A stretch of 64,000 bases of DNA. Origin: Streptomyces sp. HmicA12. Its GTDB lineage: Bacteria > Actinomycetota > Actinomycetes > Streptomycetales > Streptomycetaceae. The DNA lies in assembly GCF_000373565.1 (NCBI RefSeq), contig NZ_KB891849.1, positions 1 to 64,000 of the forward strand, read 5' to 3'. The translations under genes and the position numbers were made by a program. Positions 1 to 9,146 of the stretch are shown piece by piece; position 1 is the first letter of the stretch; each line of letters starts with the position of its first letter. The notes beneath the pieces were generated by a model. That model had not been told where the DNA came from. It worked only from the letters and a program-made list of their open reading frames with translations, and searched no databases.

Positions 1-400
1 TTTCCCCGTAATCGGGGTGACACCACGAGAGCGGAACCAGGAGAGGAATAATCTCCCGGTTCACAGCGTCCTCGCTGTGCGCCTGCCAGTCGAAGACCGG
101 CAGGACTTTTTCAAAGGAACCTCGTCCCAGCTGATGCTGGAGACGGGGTATCAACATATCTGGCGTTGATTTTTGGCACGCTGTTGAGTTCTCAAGGAAC
201 GGACGCTTCCTTTGTACTCACCCTCTCGGGCTTTCCTCCGGGCGCTTCCCTTCGGTATTTCGTGTTTCCGACTCTATCAGACCGTTTTACCGGCCGATTT
301 CCACGGGGTCTTGCTTCGCTTTCCAGGACTCGCTTTCGCGTTTCCCTTCCGGCGGTCGTAACTCTAACAGCGTTTTCTCGCCTCTCTGACCACACCCGTG
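1..400 (-). promoter_or_regulatory. rRNA operon promoter region and 16S leader (operon runs out of the window to the left)
   Basis: Read on the minus strand, this stretch has the form of a Streptomyces rrn upstream region. Two identical TAGAGT -10 hexamers lie at 366-361 and 276-271. A conserved TTGAGAACTCAA element lies at 195-184, as found in actinobacterial rRNA leaders next to boxA. Two short hairpins follow, at 62-79 (CACAGCG/CGCTGTG) and about 82-104 (CCTGCC/GGCAGG), which fits 16S processing stems. The window edge falls at GGGGAAA. From memory the Streptomyces 16S gene starts only a few bases further on. No mature rRNA sequence is inside the window. The leader assignment rests on these recalled motifs, not on an alignment. 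Confidence 0.8.
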
Positions 401-405
401 AGTAC

Positions 406-421
406 AGAGGTCTAGACCAGA
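406..421. promoter_or_regulatory. DasR-type operator (dre site)
   Basis: The core GGTCTAGACC is a perfect 10-bp palindrome at 409-418. The 16-base site AGAGGTCTAGACCAGA closely follows the dre consensus bound by DasR, the GntR-family N-acetylglucosamine regulator of Streptomyces. crr and ptsI belong to the known DasR regulon. The site is about 250 bp upstream of the crr start codon and about 40 bp upstream of the nearer rrn -10 hexamer, so it could affect either direction. DasR binding is inferred from the motif. Confidence 0.7.
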
Positions 422-670
422 GGTAGGGTTCGACTCGTTAGAGGCCGCAAGGGATCACGGTGCTCGTTGGCATCTCGTGCTCCCAGGCGGAGGTACGACA
501 GTACATGGGCCCCGGTGCGCGGTGCAAATCGTTTGCGGGGTGCTCTACGTCAGCCAACCGGTACCTCTCATGCGGAACCGGGACTTTTTATGACTTACGC
601 TTCTGAACGGTACGTCGTCCAGGACAGGCAGTGACGACGACCATCAATCTCCACCCCTGGGAGGCTTGCC
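422..670 (+). promoter_or_regulatory. crr upstream region
   Basis: This is a noncoding stretch between the dre site and crr. A perfect 5-bp inverted repeat GCAAA-TCG-TTTGC lies at 524-536. An AT-rich patch (GACTTTTTATGACTTA) begins near 583. I see no convincing -35/-10 pair. The crr ribosome binding site GGGAGG ends 7 bases before the ATG. Confidence 0.35.
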
Positions 671-1120
671 ATGACCAATGTGACGTCCCCGCTTGCCGGA
701 CGCGCGATTGGGCTCTCCGCCGTTCCTGACCCGGTGTTCTCCGGTGCGATGGTCGGCCCCGGCACCGCCATCGACCCCGCGCGTGAGCCTTCCGAGGCCG
801 TCGCTCCCGTCAGCGGCATCGTCGTTTCCCTTCACCCGCACGCCTTCGTCGTCGTGGACGAAGAGGGGCACGGTGTACTGACGCACCTGGGCATCGACAC
901 CGTTCAGCTCAACGGCGAGGGCTTTGAGCTCCTCGTCAACAAGGGCGACACCGTTCAGCGTGGTCAGGCCGTGGTGCGTTGGGACCCGGCCGCGGTCGAG
1001 GCCGCCGGCAAGTCTCCGGTGTGCCCCGTCGTCGCGCTCGAGGCCACCGCCGAGTCGCTGTCCGATGTCGTCGAGGACGGCGACATCAAGGCGGGCGAAG
1101 CGCTGTTCGGCTGGAAGTAG
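671..1120 (+). CDS. crr: PTS system glucose-type EIIA component
   Basis: Cytoplasmic phosphocarrier of the PEP-dependent sugar phosphotransferase system. It takes phosphate from HPr and hands it to EIIB domains; in Streptomyces this serves N-acetylglucosamine uptake. At 149 residues it matches single-domain EIIA-Glc proteins. The motif LHPHAF carries His57 and THLGID carries His72, which correspond to the paired active-site histidines (H75 and phosphorylated H90 in E. coli). QLNGEGF follows as in the family. A GGGAGG ribosome binding site precedes the ATG. ptsI follows 76 bp downstream on the same strand, so the two genes probably share a transcript, and a DasR-type operator lies upstream. 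Confidence 0.95.
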   Translation: MTNVTSPLAGRAIGLSAVPDPVFSGAMVGPGTAIDPAREPSEAVAPVSGIVVSLHPHAFVVVDEEGHGVLTHLGIDTVQLNGEGFELLVNKGDTVQRGQAVVRWDPAAVEAAGKSPVCPVVALEATAESLSDVVEDGDIKAGEALFGWK

Positions 1121-1196
1121 CAGAGCGCCGTCACTGACGGTCCGCAGGACAACCATCGCGGCGGCTGGGCCCGCCGCACTATCGGAGACGGGTGAG

Positions 1197-2867
1197 ATGG
1201 AGACAACGCTGCGAGGCGTCGGCGTGAGCCACGGTGTGGCGATCGGCGAGGTTCGGCACATGGGGACGGCGGTACTGGAGCCGCCGGCCAAGCAGATTCC
1301 GGCGGAGGACGCGGAGCGCGAGCAGGGGCGCGCCCGTCAGGCCGTCGAAGCTGTTGCGGCCGACCTGATTGCGCGCGGCAATCTGGCCGGTGGCGAGGCC
1401 CAGGCGGTGCTCGAGGCGCAGGCCATGATCGCTCAGGACCCCGAGCTGATCGCCGACGTCGACCGCCGTATCGCTGTCGGCAGCACGGCCGAGCGTGGGA
1501 TCTACGACGCCTTCTCGCACTACCGGGAACTGCTGGCCGGTGCCGGCGAGTACATGGCCGGTCGTGTGGCGGACCTCGACGACGTGCGGAATCGTATCGT
1601 CGCTCGTCTGCTCGGTGTTCCGATGCCGGGTGTGCCCGACAGTGACAAGCCGTACGTCCTCATCGCCCGTGACTTGGCGCCTGCGGACACCGCTCTGCTG
1701 GACCCCACGCTCGTTCTCGGTTTCGTCACCGAAGAGGGCGGGCCGACCAGCCACAGCGCCATCCTGGCCCGCGCTCTCGGAGTACCGGCGATCGTGGCTC
1801 TGCCCGGCGCGGGTGAGCTCGCCGAGGGCACCGTGGTCGCGGTGGACGGCAGCACGGGCGAGATCTTCGTGGAGCCGAGCTCGGAGAAGCGTGCCGCTCT
1901 CGAGGCCGCTGCCGCCGAGCGCAAGGCGGCGCTTGCCGCTTCGACCGGTCCCGGCGCCACCTCGGACGGGCACAAGGTGCCCCTGCTCGCGAACGTCGGC
2001 GGACCGGCGGACGTGCCGGCCGCCGTCGAGGCCGGGGCCGAGGGTGTCGGGCTCTTCCGCACCGAGTTCCTGTTCCTCGACGACAGCAAGCAGGCTCCGT
2101 CCGAGGAGAAGCAGGTCGAGGCGTACCGCCAGGTGCTCGAGGCGTTCCCCGAGGGACGTGTCGTGGTGCGTGTGCTGGATGCCGGTGCCGACAAGCCGCT
2201 GGACTTCCTGACTCCTGGCGACGAGCCGAACCCGGCTCTGGGCGTGCGGGGTCTGCGGTCGCTGCTCGACCACCCCGAGGTGCTGCGTACCCAGCTCACG
2301 GCGCTGGCGAAGGCGTCCGAGGGGCTGCCGGTCTACCTCGAGGTCATGGCCCCGATGGTCGCCGACCGCGCAGACGCCAAGGCGTTCGCCGATGCCTGTC
2401 GTGAGGCGGGGCTGCAGGCCAAGTTCGGGGCGATGGTGGAGATCCCGTCCGCCGCGCTGCGTGCCCGGTCCGTGCTGCAGGAGGTCGAGTTCCTGTCGCT
2501 CGGCACGAACGACCTGGCCCAGTACACGTTCGCGGCCGACCGTCAGGTCGGTGCCGTGTCGCGTCTGCAGGACCCGTGGCAGCCCGCGCTGCTCGACCTG
2601 GTCGCCCTGTCCGCCGATGCGGCCAGGGCCGAGGGCAAGAGCTGTGGTGTGTGCGGTGAAGCCGCGTCCGACCCGCTGTTGGCCTGTGTGCTGACCGGTC
2701 TGGGTGTCACCTCCCTGTCCATGGGCGCCGCGTCGATCCCGTACGTGCGGGCGACGCTCGGCAAGTACACGCTGGCCCAGTGCGAGCGTGCGGCTGCCGC
2801 CGCCCGTGCCGCGGACTCCGCCGAAGAGGCGCGCAACGCCGCTCAGGCGGTGCTGTCCGGCGAGTAG
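1197..2867 (+). CDS. ptsI: Phosphoenolpyruvate-protein phosphotransferase, PTS enzyme I
   Basis: First enzyme of the PTS: it autophosphorylates with PEP and phosphorylates HPr in the cytoplasm. I start it at the ATG preceded by GAGACGGGTGAG, giving 556 residues, normal for the family; the open frame extends further upstream without support. The N-terminal half holds the HPr-binding domain and the phosphohistidine domain, with GGPTSHSAILAR placing the active His at residue 186. The C-terminal PEP-binding barrel shows GLFRTEFLFL, the GVRGLR segment and LGTNDLAQYTFAADR. It lies directly downstream of crr and ends before a strong hairpin. Confidence 0.97.
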   Translation: METTLRGVGVSHGVAIGEVRHMGTAVLEPPAKQIPAEDAEREQGRARQAVEAVAADLIARGNLAGGEAQAVLEAQAMIAQDPELIADVDRRIAVGSTAERGIYDAFSHYRELLAGAGEYMAGRVADLDDVRNRIVARLLGVPMPGVPDSDKPYVLIARDLAPADTALLDPTLVLGFVTEEGGPTSHSAILARALGVPAIVALPGAGELAEGTVVAVDGSTGEIFVEPSSEKRAALEAAAAERKAALAASTGPGATSDGHKVPLLANVGGPADVPAAVEAGAEGVGLFRTEFLFLDDSKQAPSEEKQVEAYRQVLEAFPEGRVVVRVLDAGADKPLDFLTPGDEPNPALGVRGLRSLLDHPEVLRTQLTALAKASEGLPVYLEVMAPMVADRADAKAFADACREAGLQAKFGAMVEIPSAALRARSVLQEVEFLSLGTNDLAQYTFAADRQVGAVSRLQDPWQPALLDLVALSADAARAEGKSCGVCGEAASDPLLACVLTGLGVTSLSMGAASIPYVRATLGKYTLAQCERAAAAARAADSAEEARNAAQAVLSGE

Positions 2868-2890
2868 TCGGCCAGTTCAGCTCTTCTGGA

Positions 2891-2918
2891 GGGCGCTCCA
2901 CCAACCGGTGGAGCGCCC
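2891..2918. terminator. Hairpin terminator between ptsI and the convergent downstream gene
   Basis: A perfect 12-bp stem (2891-2902 pairing with 2907-2918) encloses a four-base AACC loop 24 bp after the ptsI stop. It can serve both ptsI and the opposing gene that ends at 2938. Confidence 0.85.
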
Positions 2919-2937
2919 TTCGCGGTTTCTCGTCAGG

Positions 2938-3840
2938 TCAGTGCCGGTGCCGGCCGTCCGGGTCGCTCGCGTTCGCCGCCGGTGCGGAGCGGTAGTCGAC
3001 GTCGGGTTCCGGCGCCATCAGGTCGCCCGAGTAGGCGTCGATGCAGTAGGCGTCGAAGACCTGGGCAGCGGTGAGTTCATGGAGGCCCTCGTCCTTCAGT
3101 TGCCAGCCGTACACCTGGTCCCGCTCCCCCGTCCTGCTGGTCCGCAGGACCAGTCCGCACGCGCTGTTCGTGGCGACGGCCAGGGCGAGCACCGTCGTCA
3201 GCTCCATGGCCGCGGACTCGTCGAGCCGGACGGTGTCGGGTGCGAGGGCATGGACGTGGAGGACCGCTTGCAGGGGGTCGCGGGTGGTGGAGGCGCTGCA
3301 CACCATGTGGTGGATGCCCTCGCCGATCGCGTCGAGGACTCGGGCGAGGAGATACGACGCCCGCGCGAAGGCGATCCGGCCGATGTCCTGGCCGCACACC
3401 GCGCAGGGGCCGATGTGGGCGAGGACGGACGAGGCGTACGTCCAGGTCGCCCGGCGCACCGCCTCCTCGACGAGGTCGGGGACGAGGTCGGCCAGTGGCT
3501 GTCCGTCGTACGGGACCGAGGGGCCCATCGAGGCGAGTTCGGCGGTGAAGCGGGTACGGCTGGTCGCGGTGTCCGGTTCGAGGCCGGTCTCCGCGCAGAA
3601 CTCCGCGTACTCCTCCGGGTCGAAGAGGGCCACCGTGGTGTGGCCCCCGGACGCGGCCAGGGATTTGAGCAGGCCTTCCACCTGCCGCAGGTATGTCTTG
3701 TGGTCCTCGAAGGTGAAGCTGCGGTAGCGCCGCATCGCCGTGAAGTCCTGCTCGTCGGCCAACAGGCCGATGGTTCCGGCGACTTCGCGGCGCAGAGTGC
3801 TCCGCATGCCGATGGTCCGGCCGTGCTGGGTGTTCGCCAT
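2938..3840 (-). CDS. Conserved hypothetical protein with a CxxC motif
   Basis: Soluble protein of 300 residues that I cannot assign to a functional family. The start MANTQHG is chosen because AGGGGGAATC lies just upstream; the frame is open for 11 more codons. It has no signal peptide or membrane segment. Visible features are an N-terminal helical half (RREVAGTIGLL, FEDHKTYLRQVEGLLKSL), a central CAVCGQDIGR with paired cysteines that could bind metal, and a histidine-rich C-terminus. It is convergent with ptsI and sits downstream of the acetoacetyl-CoA synthetase gene on the same strand, with about 100 bp between them. The context gives no firm hint of function. Confidence 0.75.
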   Translation of the reverse strand: MANTQHGRTIGMRSTLRREVAGTIGLLADEQDFTAMRRYRSFTFEDHKTYLRQVEGLLKSLAASGGHTTVALFDPEEYAEFCAETGLEPDTATSRTRFTAELASMGPSVPYDGQPLADLVPDLVEEAVRRATWTYASSVLAHIGPCAVCGQDIGRIAFARASYLLARVLDAIGEGIHHMVCSASTTRDPLQAVLHVHALAPDTVRLDESAAMELTTVLALAVATNSACGLVLRTSRTGERDQVYGWQLKDEGLHELTAAQVFDAYCIDAYSGDLMAPEPDVDYRSAPAANASDPDGRHRH

Positions 3841-3939
3841 GATTCCCCCTGAGTGCTCTCGATCAATGCTCACTCAGAGTAATCACGGGTACTGACAATG
3901 GCCTGTGGCCGGGGTGCACGACCGGACGTGAGCGGGGGC

Positions 3940-5913
3940 TCAGGCGCGCTTGCGGGCGATGTCCTCGTAGAACCTGAGGAGGTCCAGGTTGTCGATGGAA
4001 CCCGGATTCACCGCCTTCTCCAGCGGTGTGCCCTGCAGAAGACGCTTGACCGGGACCTCGATGCGTTTGCCGGTGAGGGTGTGGGGGACGCCGGGGGCTT
4101 CGATGATCTCGTCGGGGACGTGACGCGGGGAAAGCTGTTCGCGGATGATCTGCTTGATGCGGGAGCGGAGAGCGTCGTCGAGGACCGTGCCGGGCGTGAG
4201 GTGGACGAAGAGCGGCATCCAGTACCCCCCGTCGGGCTGTTCGAGGCCGATGACGAGGGACTCGCGGATCTCGGGGAGGCGTTCCACGGCTTCGTAGATG
4301 TCGGCCGAGCCCATGCGGACGCCCTGGCGGTTGAGCGTGGAGTCGGAGCGGCCGTGGATGACGACGGAGCCCCGCGAGGTGAGGGTGATCCAGTCGCCGT
4401 GGCGCCAGACTCCGGGATACGTGTCGAAGTAGCTGTCGTGGTACCGGCTGCCGTCGGGGTCGTTCCAGAACCGGATCGGCATGGACGGCATGGGGTTGGT
4501 GACGACGAGTTCGCCGACTTCGTCGACGAGAGGGTTGCCCTGTGGGTCCCAGGCCTGGAGGTCCGTGCCGAGGCCGGGTGCCTGGAGTTCGCCGATGTGG
4601 ACGGGGAGCGTGGCGACGGCTCCGGCGAAACAGGAGCAGACGTCGGTGCCGCCGCTGACCGAGGCGATCCAGAGGTCGGCGCGCACCTCGTCGTGGAGCC
4701 AGCGGAAGCCGTCCGGCGGGAGTGGGGAGCCTGTGGTCGCCACACACTTGACGCGGGACAGGTCATGGTCGCGTGAGGGGTGCACGTCGGCTTTGCGGCA
4801 CGCCATGACGTAGGCGGCGGAGGTGCCGAAGAGGGTCGCGCCGGTGCGTTCCGCGACGGCCCACTGCGCGCCGGTCTCCGGGTATCCCGGGCTGCCGTCG
4901 TAGGTGACGATCGTGGTGCCGGTGAGGAGGCCGGAGACGAGGAAGTTCCACATCATCCAGCCGGTGGACGTGTACCAGAAGAAGCGGTCGTCGGGGCCCA
5001 GGTCGCAGTGCAGACCGATCTGCTTGAGGTGTTCGACGAGGATGCCGCCCTGTGACTGGACGATGGCCTTGGGGAGGCCGGTCGTGCCCGAGGAGTACAG
5101 CACCCACAGGGGATGGTCGAAGGGGACTTCTTCGTAGACAGGTGCCACGTCGCCCGATGTGAGGGCTGCCCATTCCAGGGCTCCTTCGGGGGCCTGGCTC
5201 CCGAGCAGGGGGATGTGGACCACTGCGCGCAAGGAAGGCAGTTCGGAGCGGAGTTCGGCCACCGTGTCGCGGCGGTCGTGTTCCTTGCCTCCGTAGCGGT
5301 AGCCGTCGACGGTGAACAGGACGACCGGTTCGACCTGTTGGAAGCGGTCCAGGACGCTGCGGGCGCCGAAGTCGGGGGCGCAGGAGGTCCAGACGGCGCC
5401 GACGGCCGCGCTGGCGAGCAAGGCGACGACGGCTTCGGGGATGTTGGGGAGGTAGCCGCTGACGCGGTCGCCCGGGCGGACGCCGAGCGTGCGCAGCTCC
5501 GCCGCCAGCGAGCCGACCTGTCGGCGGAGCTCGGCCCAGGTGACGGGGCGGGGTTCGTGCGTCTCGTCGACGTGGAGGATGGCGGGGCTGTCCGCGCGTG
5601 CGGGGTCGTCCGCGGCGCGCAGGGCGTGAGCGGCGTAGTTGAGGGTGGCGCCGGGGAACCATTCGGCGCCCGGCATGGACCGGTTGCCGAGCACGCGCGC
5701 GTAGGGGTGTGTGAAGCGCACGTCGAACCAGTCGGTGACGGCCTTCCAGAACGTTTCGAGTTCGGCGACCGACCAGCGGTGCAGCGCCTCGTAGCCGCCG
5801 TCGGCGGGTGCTCCGTGGTGCTCGGCCGCCCAGGCCTGGAAGCGTGTGATCTGTGCGTCGGCGATCTGTTCCCGATCTGGCTGCCAGAGCGGTGACGGGT
5901 TCGCTGTGTCCAT
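3940..5913 (-). CDS. Acetoacetyl-CoA synthetase (acetoacetate-CoA ligase)
   Basis: Cytosolic AMP-forming ligase that activates acetoacetate with ATP and CoA, feeding ketone bodies into acetyl-CoA metabolism. Starting at MDTANPS, behind a GGGAG ribosome binding site, it has 657 residues, typical of the family. The ATP/AMP-binding loop YSSGTTGLPK lies near the middle, and LTGKRIEVP near the C-terminus carries the catalytic Lys616. That lysine matches the one (K617) reported to be reversibly acetylated in the S. lividans enzyme. The ATG at 5913 is preferred to upstream in-frame starts because the N-terminal LWQPDREQI is characteristic of acetoacetyl-CoA synthetases. Confidence 0.93.
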   Translation of the reverse strand: MDTANPSPLWQPDREQIADAQITRFQAWAAEHHGAPADGGYEALHRWSVAELETFWKAVTDWFDVRFTHPYARVLGNRSMPGAEWFPGATLNYAAHALRAADDPARADSPAILHVDETHEPRPVTWAELRRQVGSLAAELRTLGVRPGDRVSGYLPNIPEAVVALLASAAVGAVWTSCAPDFGARSVLDRFQQVEPVVLFTVDGYRYGGKEHDRRDTVAELRSELPSLRAVVHIPLLGSQAPEGALEWAALTSGDVAPVYEEVPFDHPLWVLYSSGTTGLPKAIVQSQGGILVEHLKQIGLHCDLGPDDRFFWYTSTGWMMWNFLVSGLLTGTTIVTYDGSPGYPETGAQWAVAERTGATLFGTSAAYVMACRKADVHPSRDHDLSRVKCVATTGSPLPPDGFRWLHDEVRADLWIASVSGGTDVCSCFAGAVATLPVHIGELQAPGLGTDLQAWDPQGNPLVDEVGELVVTNPMPSMPIRFWNDPDGSRYHDSYFDTYPGVWRHGDWITLTSRGSVVIHGRSDSTLNRQGVRMGSADIYEAVERLPEIRESLVIGLEQPDGGYWMPLFVHLTPGTVLDDALRSRIKQIIREQLSPRHVPDEIIEAPGVPHTLTGKRIEVPVKRLLQGTPLEKAVNPGSIDNLDLLRFYEDIARKRA

Positions 5914-6128
5914 GGGGCGGCTCCCGGAATGTACGCGGCGTGGGCGTCCTTGGCGCGCACGGGCTGGGGTGTGCGCGTGACGCGGCTGACAGCGACGATG
6001 CCACGTGATCGACTTCGGCACCAGGGCGTTCCCCACATAGTCGGTGTCGTGAAGATGTGCTGGCACCACGGGTGAACGGCAGTTGAACGCGGCACGCGCG
6101 CGTGGCAGTCAGTGGCAGGGTGAGCGGC

Positions 6129-8480
6129 ATGGACGGTCGTGGCCTGGCGCGCTCGGTGAAGGCGGCTACTCAGGTGGGCGCCGCACAGGGGCTGCGCGCC
6201 GTACGCGCCTCGTGGCGGCACCGCCGGGCGGATTCCGTGGGACTGCCGCGGCGTGGGCCGGAGCGTGCCCGGGTGCCGGGGAGCGTGGTCGCGGTGGACC
6301 CGGAGCCGGGTGGTGGCCGGGTGCACTTCGCCAGGTCCCGGCTGCGGATCATGGTCACGGTGAACGGGGCTGTCTTCTGGGGCTGGGACGGGGCCGATCC
6401 CGAGCCCTCGTACGCCCTGTCCGGGGTGTCTCCGGAACCCGACGCGCGCGTGACGCTGGAGCCCGACAAGGACGGCGGCTGGCGGGTGGTGTCCGAGCGG
6501 GCGACGGTGACGGTCTCCCGGCACGGTGCCATCGAGGTGTGCACGCCGGGTGGAGTGATGCTGCGCCGGGATCTGCCGCCACGGTGGTGGGAGTCGGAGG
6601 GTGGCGCGGAGCCGCATTGGGTGCAGCGTTCGGAGCTGGCCGCGGACGCGCGGTTCTTCGGGCTCGGTGGGCGTTCTTCGGGGCTGCGGCTGCGTGACGG
6701 CACGTATCGGCTGTGGAACAACGGTCCGGGCGGCTCCTTCGCTCCTGGAGAGGATCCGCTGGCCCTCACGATGCCGGTGCAGATGGTGGTCGCCGACGCC
6801 GGAACGCATCTGGTGTTCCACGACACGACGTGGGGTGGCACGGTCGATCTGCGCGAGGGGTGCGAGGGCAACGGGTCGGGGCACGACCGTGCCGGGGGTT
6901 CCGAGCTGCGCATGGAGGGCGGTCCGTTGCGGTGCTGGACGGTGGTGGGCTCGCCCGCGCGCGTGCTGCACACCTGGGCTCAGTTGACGGGTGGTGCCTC
7001 GGTGCCGCCCTCTTGGGCATTGGGGCACCACCATGGTCGACAGGGCTTCGCCAGCGAGGCGGAGGTCCGCCGCGTCGTGGCCGGCCACAAGGAACACATG
7101 TTGCCGCTGGAGGCGGTGCACGTGGACATCGGACCCGATGAGGCGCAGGGATTCGCTGCCGATCGTGACGGCTCCGCCTGGTTGCCGCGGCTTGCCGAGG
7201 AGTTGCGCGCCGACGGGGTGCGCCTGGTGTCCGTCGTCGCGCCTGCGGTCAAGCCCGTTCGCGGCAACGCCGTGTACGACGGCGGGCGCGCGATCGACGC
7301 CTTCGTGCGGGACAGCGCGGGCCGAGCGGTGCGGGGTGTCGTACGGGACGGCGAGTCCGTGTATCCCGACTTCACGGCGGAGCGGGTGCGCAAGTGGTGG
7401 GGCGGGCTGTACGAGGAGCGGCTCGGGCAGGGCTTCTCGGGGTTCTCGCACGACATGGACGAGCCCGTGTCCTTGGCCGCGTTCGGGGACCCCACGTTTC
7501 CGCTCGCCGCCCGTCACGATCTCGACGGTCGTGGTGGCGATCATCGGGAGGCGCACAACATATATGGGCTGTGCATGGCGCGGGCCGGGTACGAGGGGCT
7601 GCGTGAACTCCAGCCTCAGGAGCGGCCTTTCGTGTTCTCGCGCTCCGGGTGGGCGGGGACGGCACGCTACGGGGGGACGTGGTCCGGCGATGTCGCGACC
7701 GGTTGGCACGGTCTGCGCTCCTCGCTCTCGCTCGTCCTGGGGCTCGGTCTGTGCGGTGTGCCGTGTTCGGGGCCGGACGTGGACAGCGGCGGAGAGCTGT
7801 CGCCCGAGCTGTTCTTGCGCCGGTTCCAATTGGGCGCCTATATGCCGCTGTTCCGTACGCGCTCGGCGTCGCACGCGGACAGCCTCGGACCCTGGGCCTT
7901 CGGTGACGAGGTGCTGGGGCACGCGCGCGTGGCGCTGGACGAGCGCCGTCGCCTGCTTCCCTACTTCGTGACGCTCGCTCACCTCGCGCGGCGTACTGGT
8001 GCCCCGTATGTGCGTCCCTTGTGGTGGGGGTCGCCCGAGGACCGGGCGCTGCGCGACTGCGAGGACGCCTTCTTGTTGGGTGATTCCTTGCTGGTCGCAC
8101 CCGTGTGCGAGGCGGGTGTCACGAGCAGGGACGTGCTCCTGCCGCAGGGGCGCTGGTACGACACGGTGACCGGTGAGGCGTTCGAGGGTCCCGCACGGGT
8201 GACGGTGCATGCGCCTTTGTCACGGATTCCCGTGCTCGCGCGCGCGGGCGCCGTGGTGCCGGTACGCGCCGACCACGGCGGCATCGCGCTGGACGTCTGG
8301 GCCCCGGCCCCCGGGTGCTCGGGCGGCGGTCATGTCGTCCGGGACGCCGGGGACGGCTGGGAGGAGCCGGAGGTCGAGCGGTACCGGGTGCACCGGAACA
8401 GCGGGCGTGTGGTCGTCGAGACGGACGGTGAGGGCGGCGGTGAGGAACCGCCCCACCCCGTGCGCGTACGGGGACTCTGA
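6129..8480 (+). CDS. Glycoside hydrolase family 31 protein (alpha-glucosidase-like)
   Basis: Predicted retaining alpha-glycosidase of 783 residues with no signal peptide, so probably cytoplasmic. The order fits GH31: an N-terminal beta-sandwich, then a barrel containing FSHDMDEPVSL with the likely nucleophile Asp442 (family pattern DMxEP), WSGDVATGW with the likely acid/base Asp521, and a C-terminal beta domain from GRWYDTVTGE onward. The ATG at 6129 is preceded by AGGGTGAG; a GTG at 6102 in the same frame is the alternative. The gene is divergent from the acetoacetyl-CoA synthetase gene and convergent with the NUDIX gene. The substrate cannot be read from the sequence. Confidence 0.9.
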   Translation: MDGRGLARSVKAATQVGAAQGLRAVRASWRHRRADSVGLPRRGPERARVPGSVVAVDPEPGGGRVHFARSRLRIMVTVNGAVFWGWDGADPEPSYALSGVSPEPDARVTLEPDKDGGWRVVSERATVTVSRHGAIEVCTPGGVMLRRDLPPRWWESEGGAEPHWVQRSELAADARFFGLGGRSSGLRLRDGTYRLWNNGPGGSFAPGEDPLALTMPVQMVVADAGTHLVFHDTTWGGTVDLREGCEGNGSGHDRAGGSELRMEGGPLRCWTVVGSPARVLHTWAQLTGGASVPPSWALGHHHGRQGFASEAEVRRVVAGHKEHMLPLEAVHVDIGPDEAQGFAADRDGSAWLPRLAEELRADGVRLVSVVAPAVKPVRGNAVYDGGRAIDAFVRDSAGRAVRGVVRDGESVYPDFTAERVRKWWGGLYEERLGQGFSGFSHDMDEPVSLAAFGDPTFPLAARHDLDGRGGDHREAHNIYGLCMARAGYEGLRELQPQERPFVFSRSGWAGTARYGGTWSGDVATGWHGLRSSLSLVLGLGLCGVPCSGPDVDSGGELSPELFLRRFQLGAYMPLFRTRSASHADSLGPWAFGDEVLGHARVALDERRRLLPYFVTLAHLARRTGAPYVRPLWWGSPEDRALRDCEDAFLLGDSLLVAPVCEAGVTSRDVLLPQGRWYDTVTGEAFEGPARVTVHAPLSRIPVLARAGAVVPVRADHGGIALDVWAPAPGCSGGGHVVRDAGDGWEEPEVERYRVHRNSGRVVVETDGEGGGEEPPHPVRVRGL

Positions 8481-8484
8481 GCGC

Positions 8485-8513
8485 CCGCAGAGGGCCTTCA
8501 GCGCCTTCTGCGG
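8485..8513. terminator. Probable bidirectional terminator
   Basis: A 7-bp stem CCGCAGA/TCTGCGG with weaker inner pairing lies in the 58-bp gap between the convergent GH31 and NUDIX genes. Confidence 0.5.
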
Positions 8514-8538
8514 TGGCTTCCCACCACGGGTAGCGGCC

Positions 8539-9075
8539 TTATGGGTAGCGACCCTCGAACCAGGCGCGGACCGCCAACGTGTGCAGCGGGAAGGCGAGTT
8601 CGGCCGGGCGTCGCAGGAGGTGCCAGCCGTCGGTCTCGTCCGTCGGCGCGCTCGCCGGCAGCTGTGCCGCCGGGCGCTCGGGGAGCAGCCCGAAGAGGAG
8701 GAGGTGGCCGTCCGGGGCGCTCATGGCGTCGACGAGGCGTACGTCACGGGCTGCCGCGTCGATCCCGGTCTCCTCCTTGAGTTCACGGACGACGGCCTGA
8801 CGCCAGTCCTCCCGGTCGTCGACGAACCCGCCGGGCAGAGCGACCTCGCCCCGCGCCGGCGCGATGGTGCGGGTGATCACGACCAGCGCCGTGCCGGTCG
8901 TGTCGTACACCGGTTGCAGGGCGATCGCCACGGGCAGCGGGTTGCGGTAGGCGACGGAGTCGCAGGCGGCGCAGGTGCGCGGCCAGCCGCGTACGTCGTT
9001 CCCGTAGGCGGCTCCGCAGCTCGAACAGTGGGAACCCGGAACGGGATTGATCGCGGGATGGATTGATGCGGACAC
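8539..9075 (-). CDS. NUDIX hydrolase with an N-terminal zinc ribbon
   Basis: Mg-dependent nucleoside-diphosphate-X hydrolase of 178 residues. A complete NUDIX box (G-x5-E-x7-REL-x-EETG) runs from GGFVDD to KEETGI. The N-terminus carries CSSCG and CAAC, a four-cysteine ribbon like that of NADH pyrophosphatase (NudC) proteins, although the whole protein is shorter than NudC. It diverges from the vanX-like gene with a 71-bp gap, so the promoters must lie back to back. The substrate is unknown; a housecleaning or NAD-type pyrophosphatase role is inference. Confidence 0.88.
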   Translation of the reverse strand: MSASIHPAINPVPGSHCSSCGAAYGNDVRGWPRTCAACDSVAYRNPLPVAIALQPVYDTTGTALVVITRTIAPARGEVALPGGFVDDREDWRQAVVRELKEETGIDAAARDVRLVDAMSAPDGHLLLFGLLPERPAAQLPASAPTDETDGWHLLRRPAELAFPLHTLAVRAWFEGRYP

Positions 9076-9146
9076 GGCGCGGACTGTATCCGATCACCGG
9101 AGTTCGGTCTTCCCCTACCGGCCCGGCGCCTGATAGACGCTGGACC

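Noticed and set aside
425..500. Possible tRNA T-arm (GGTTCGACTC near 428)
   Set aside because: No matching acceptor stem, D-arm or anticodon arm could be assembled around it on either strand.
4953..8210. Minus-strand open frame of 1085 codons
   Set aside because: It spans the acetoacetyl-CoA synthetase start and runs antisense to the GH31 gene, with no family features and no ribosome binding site.
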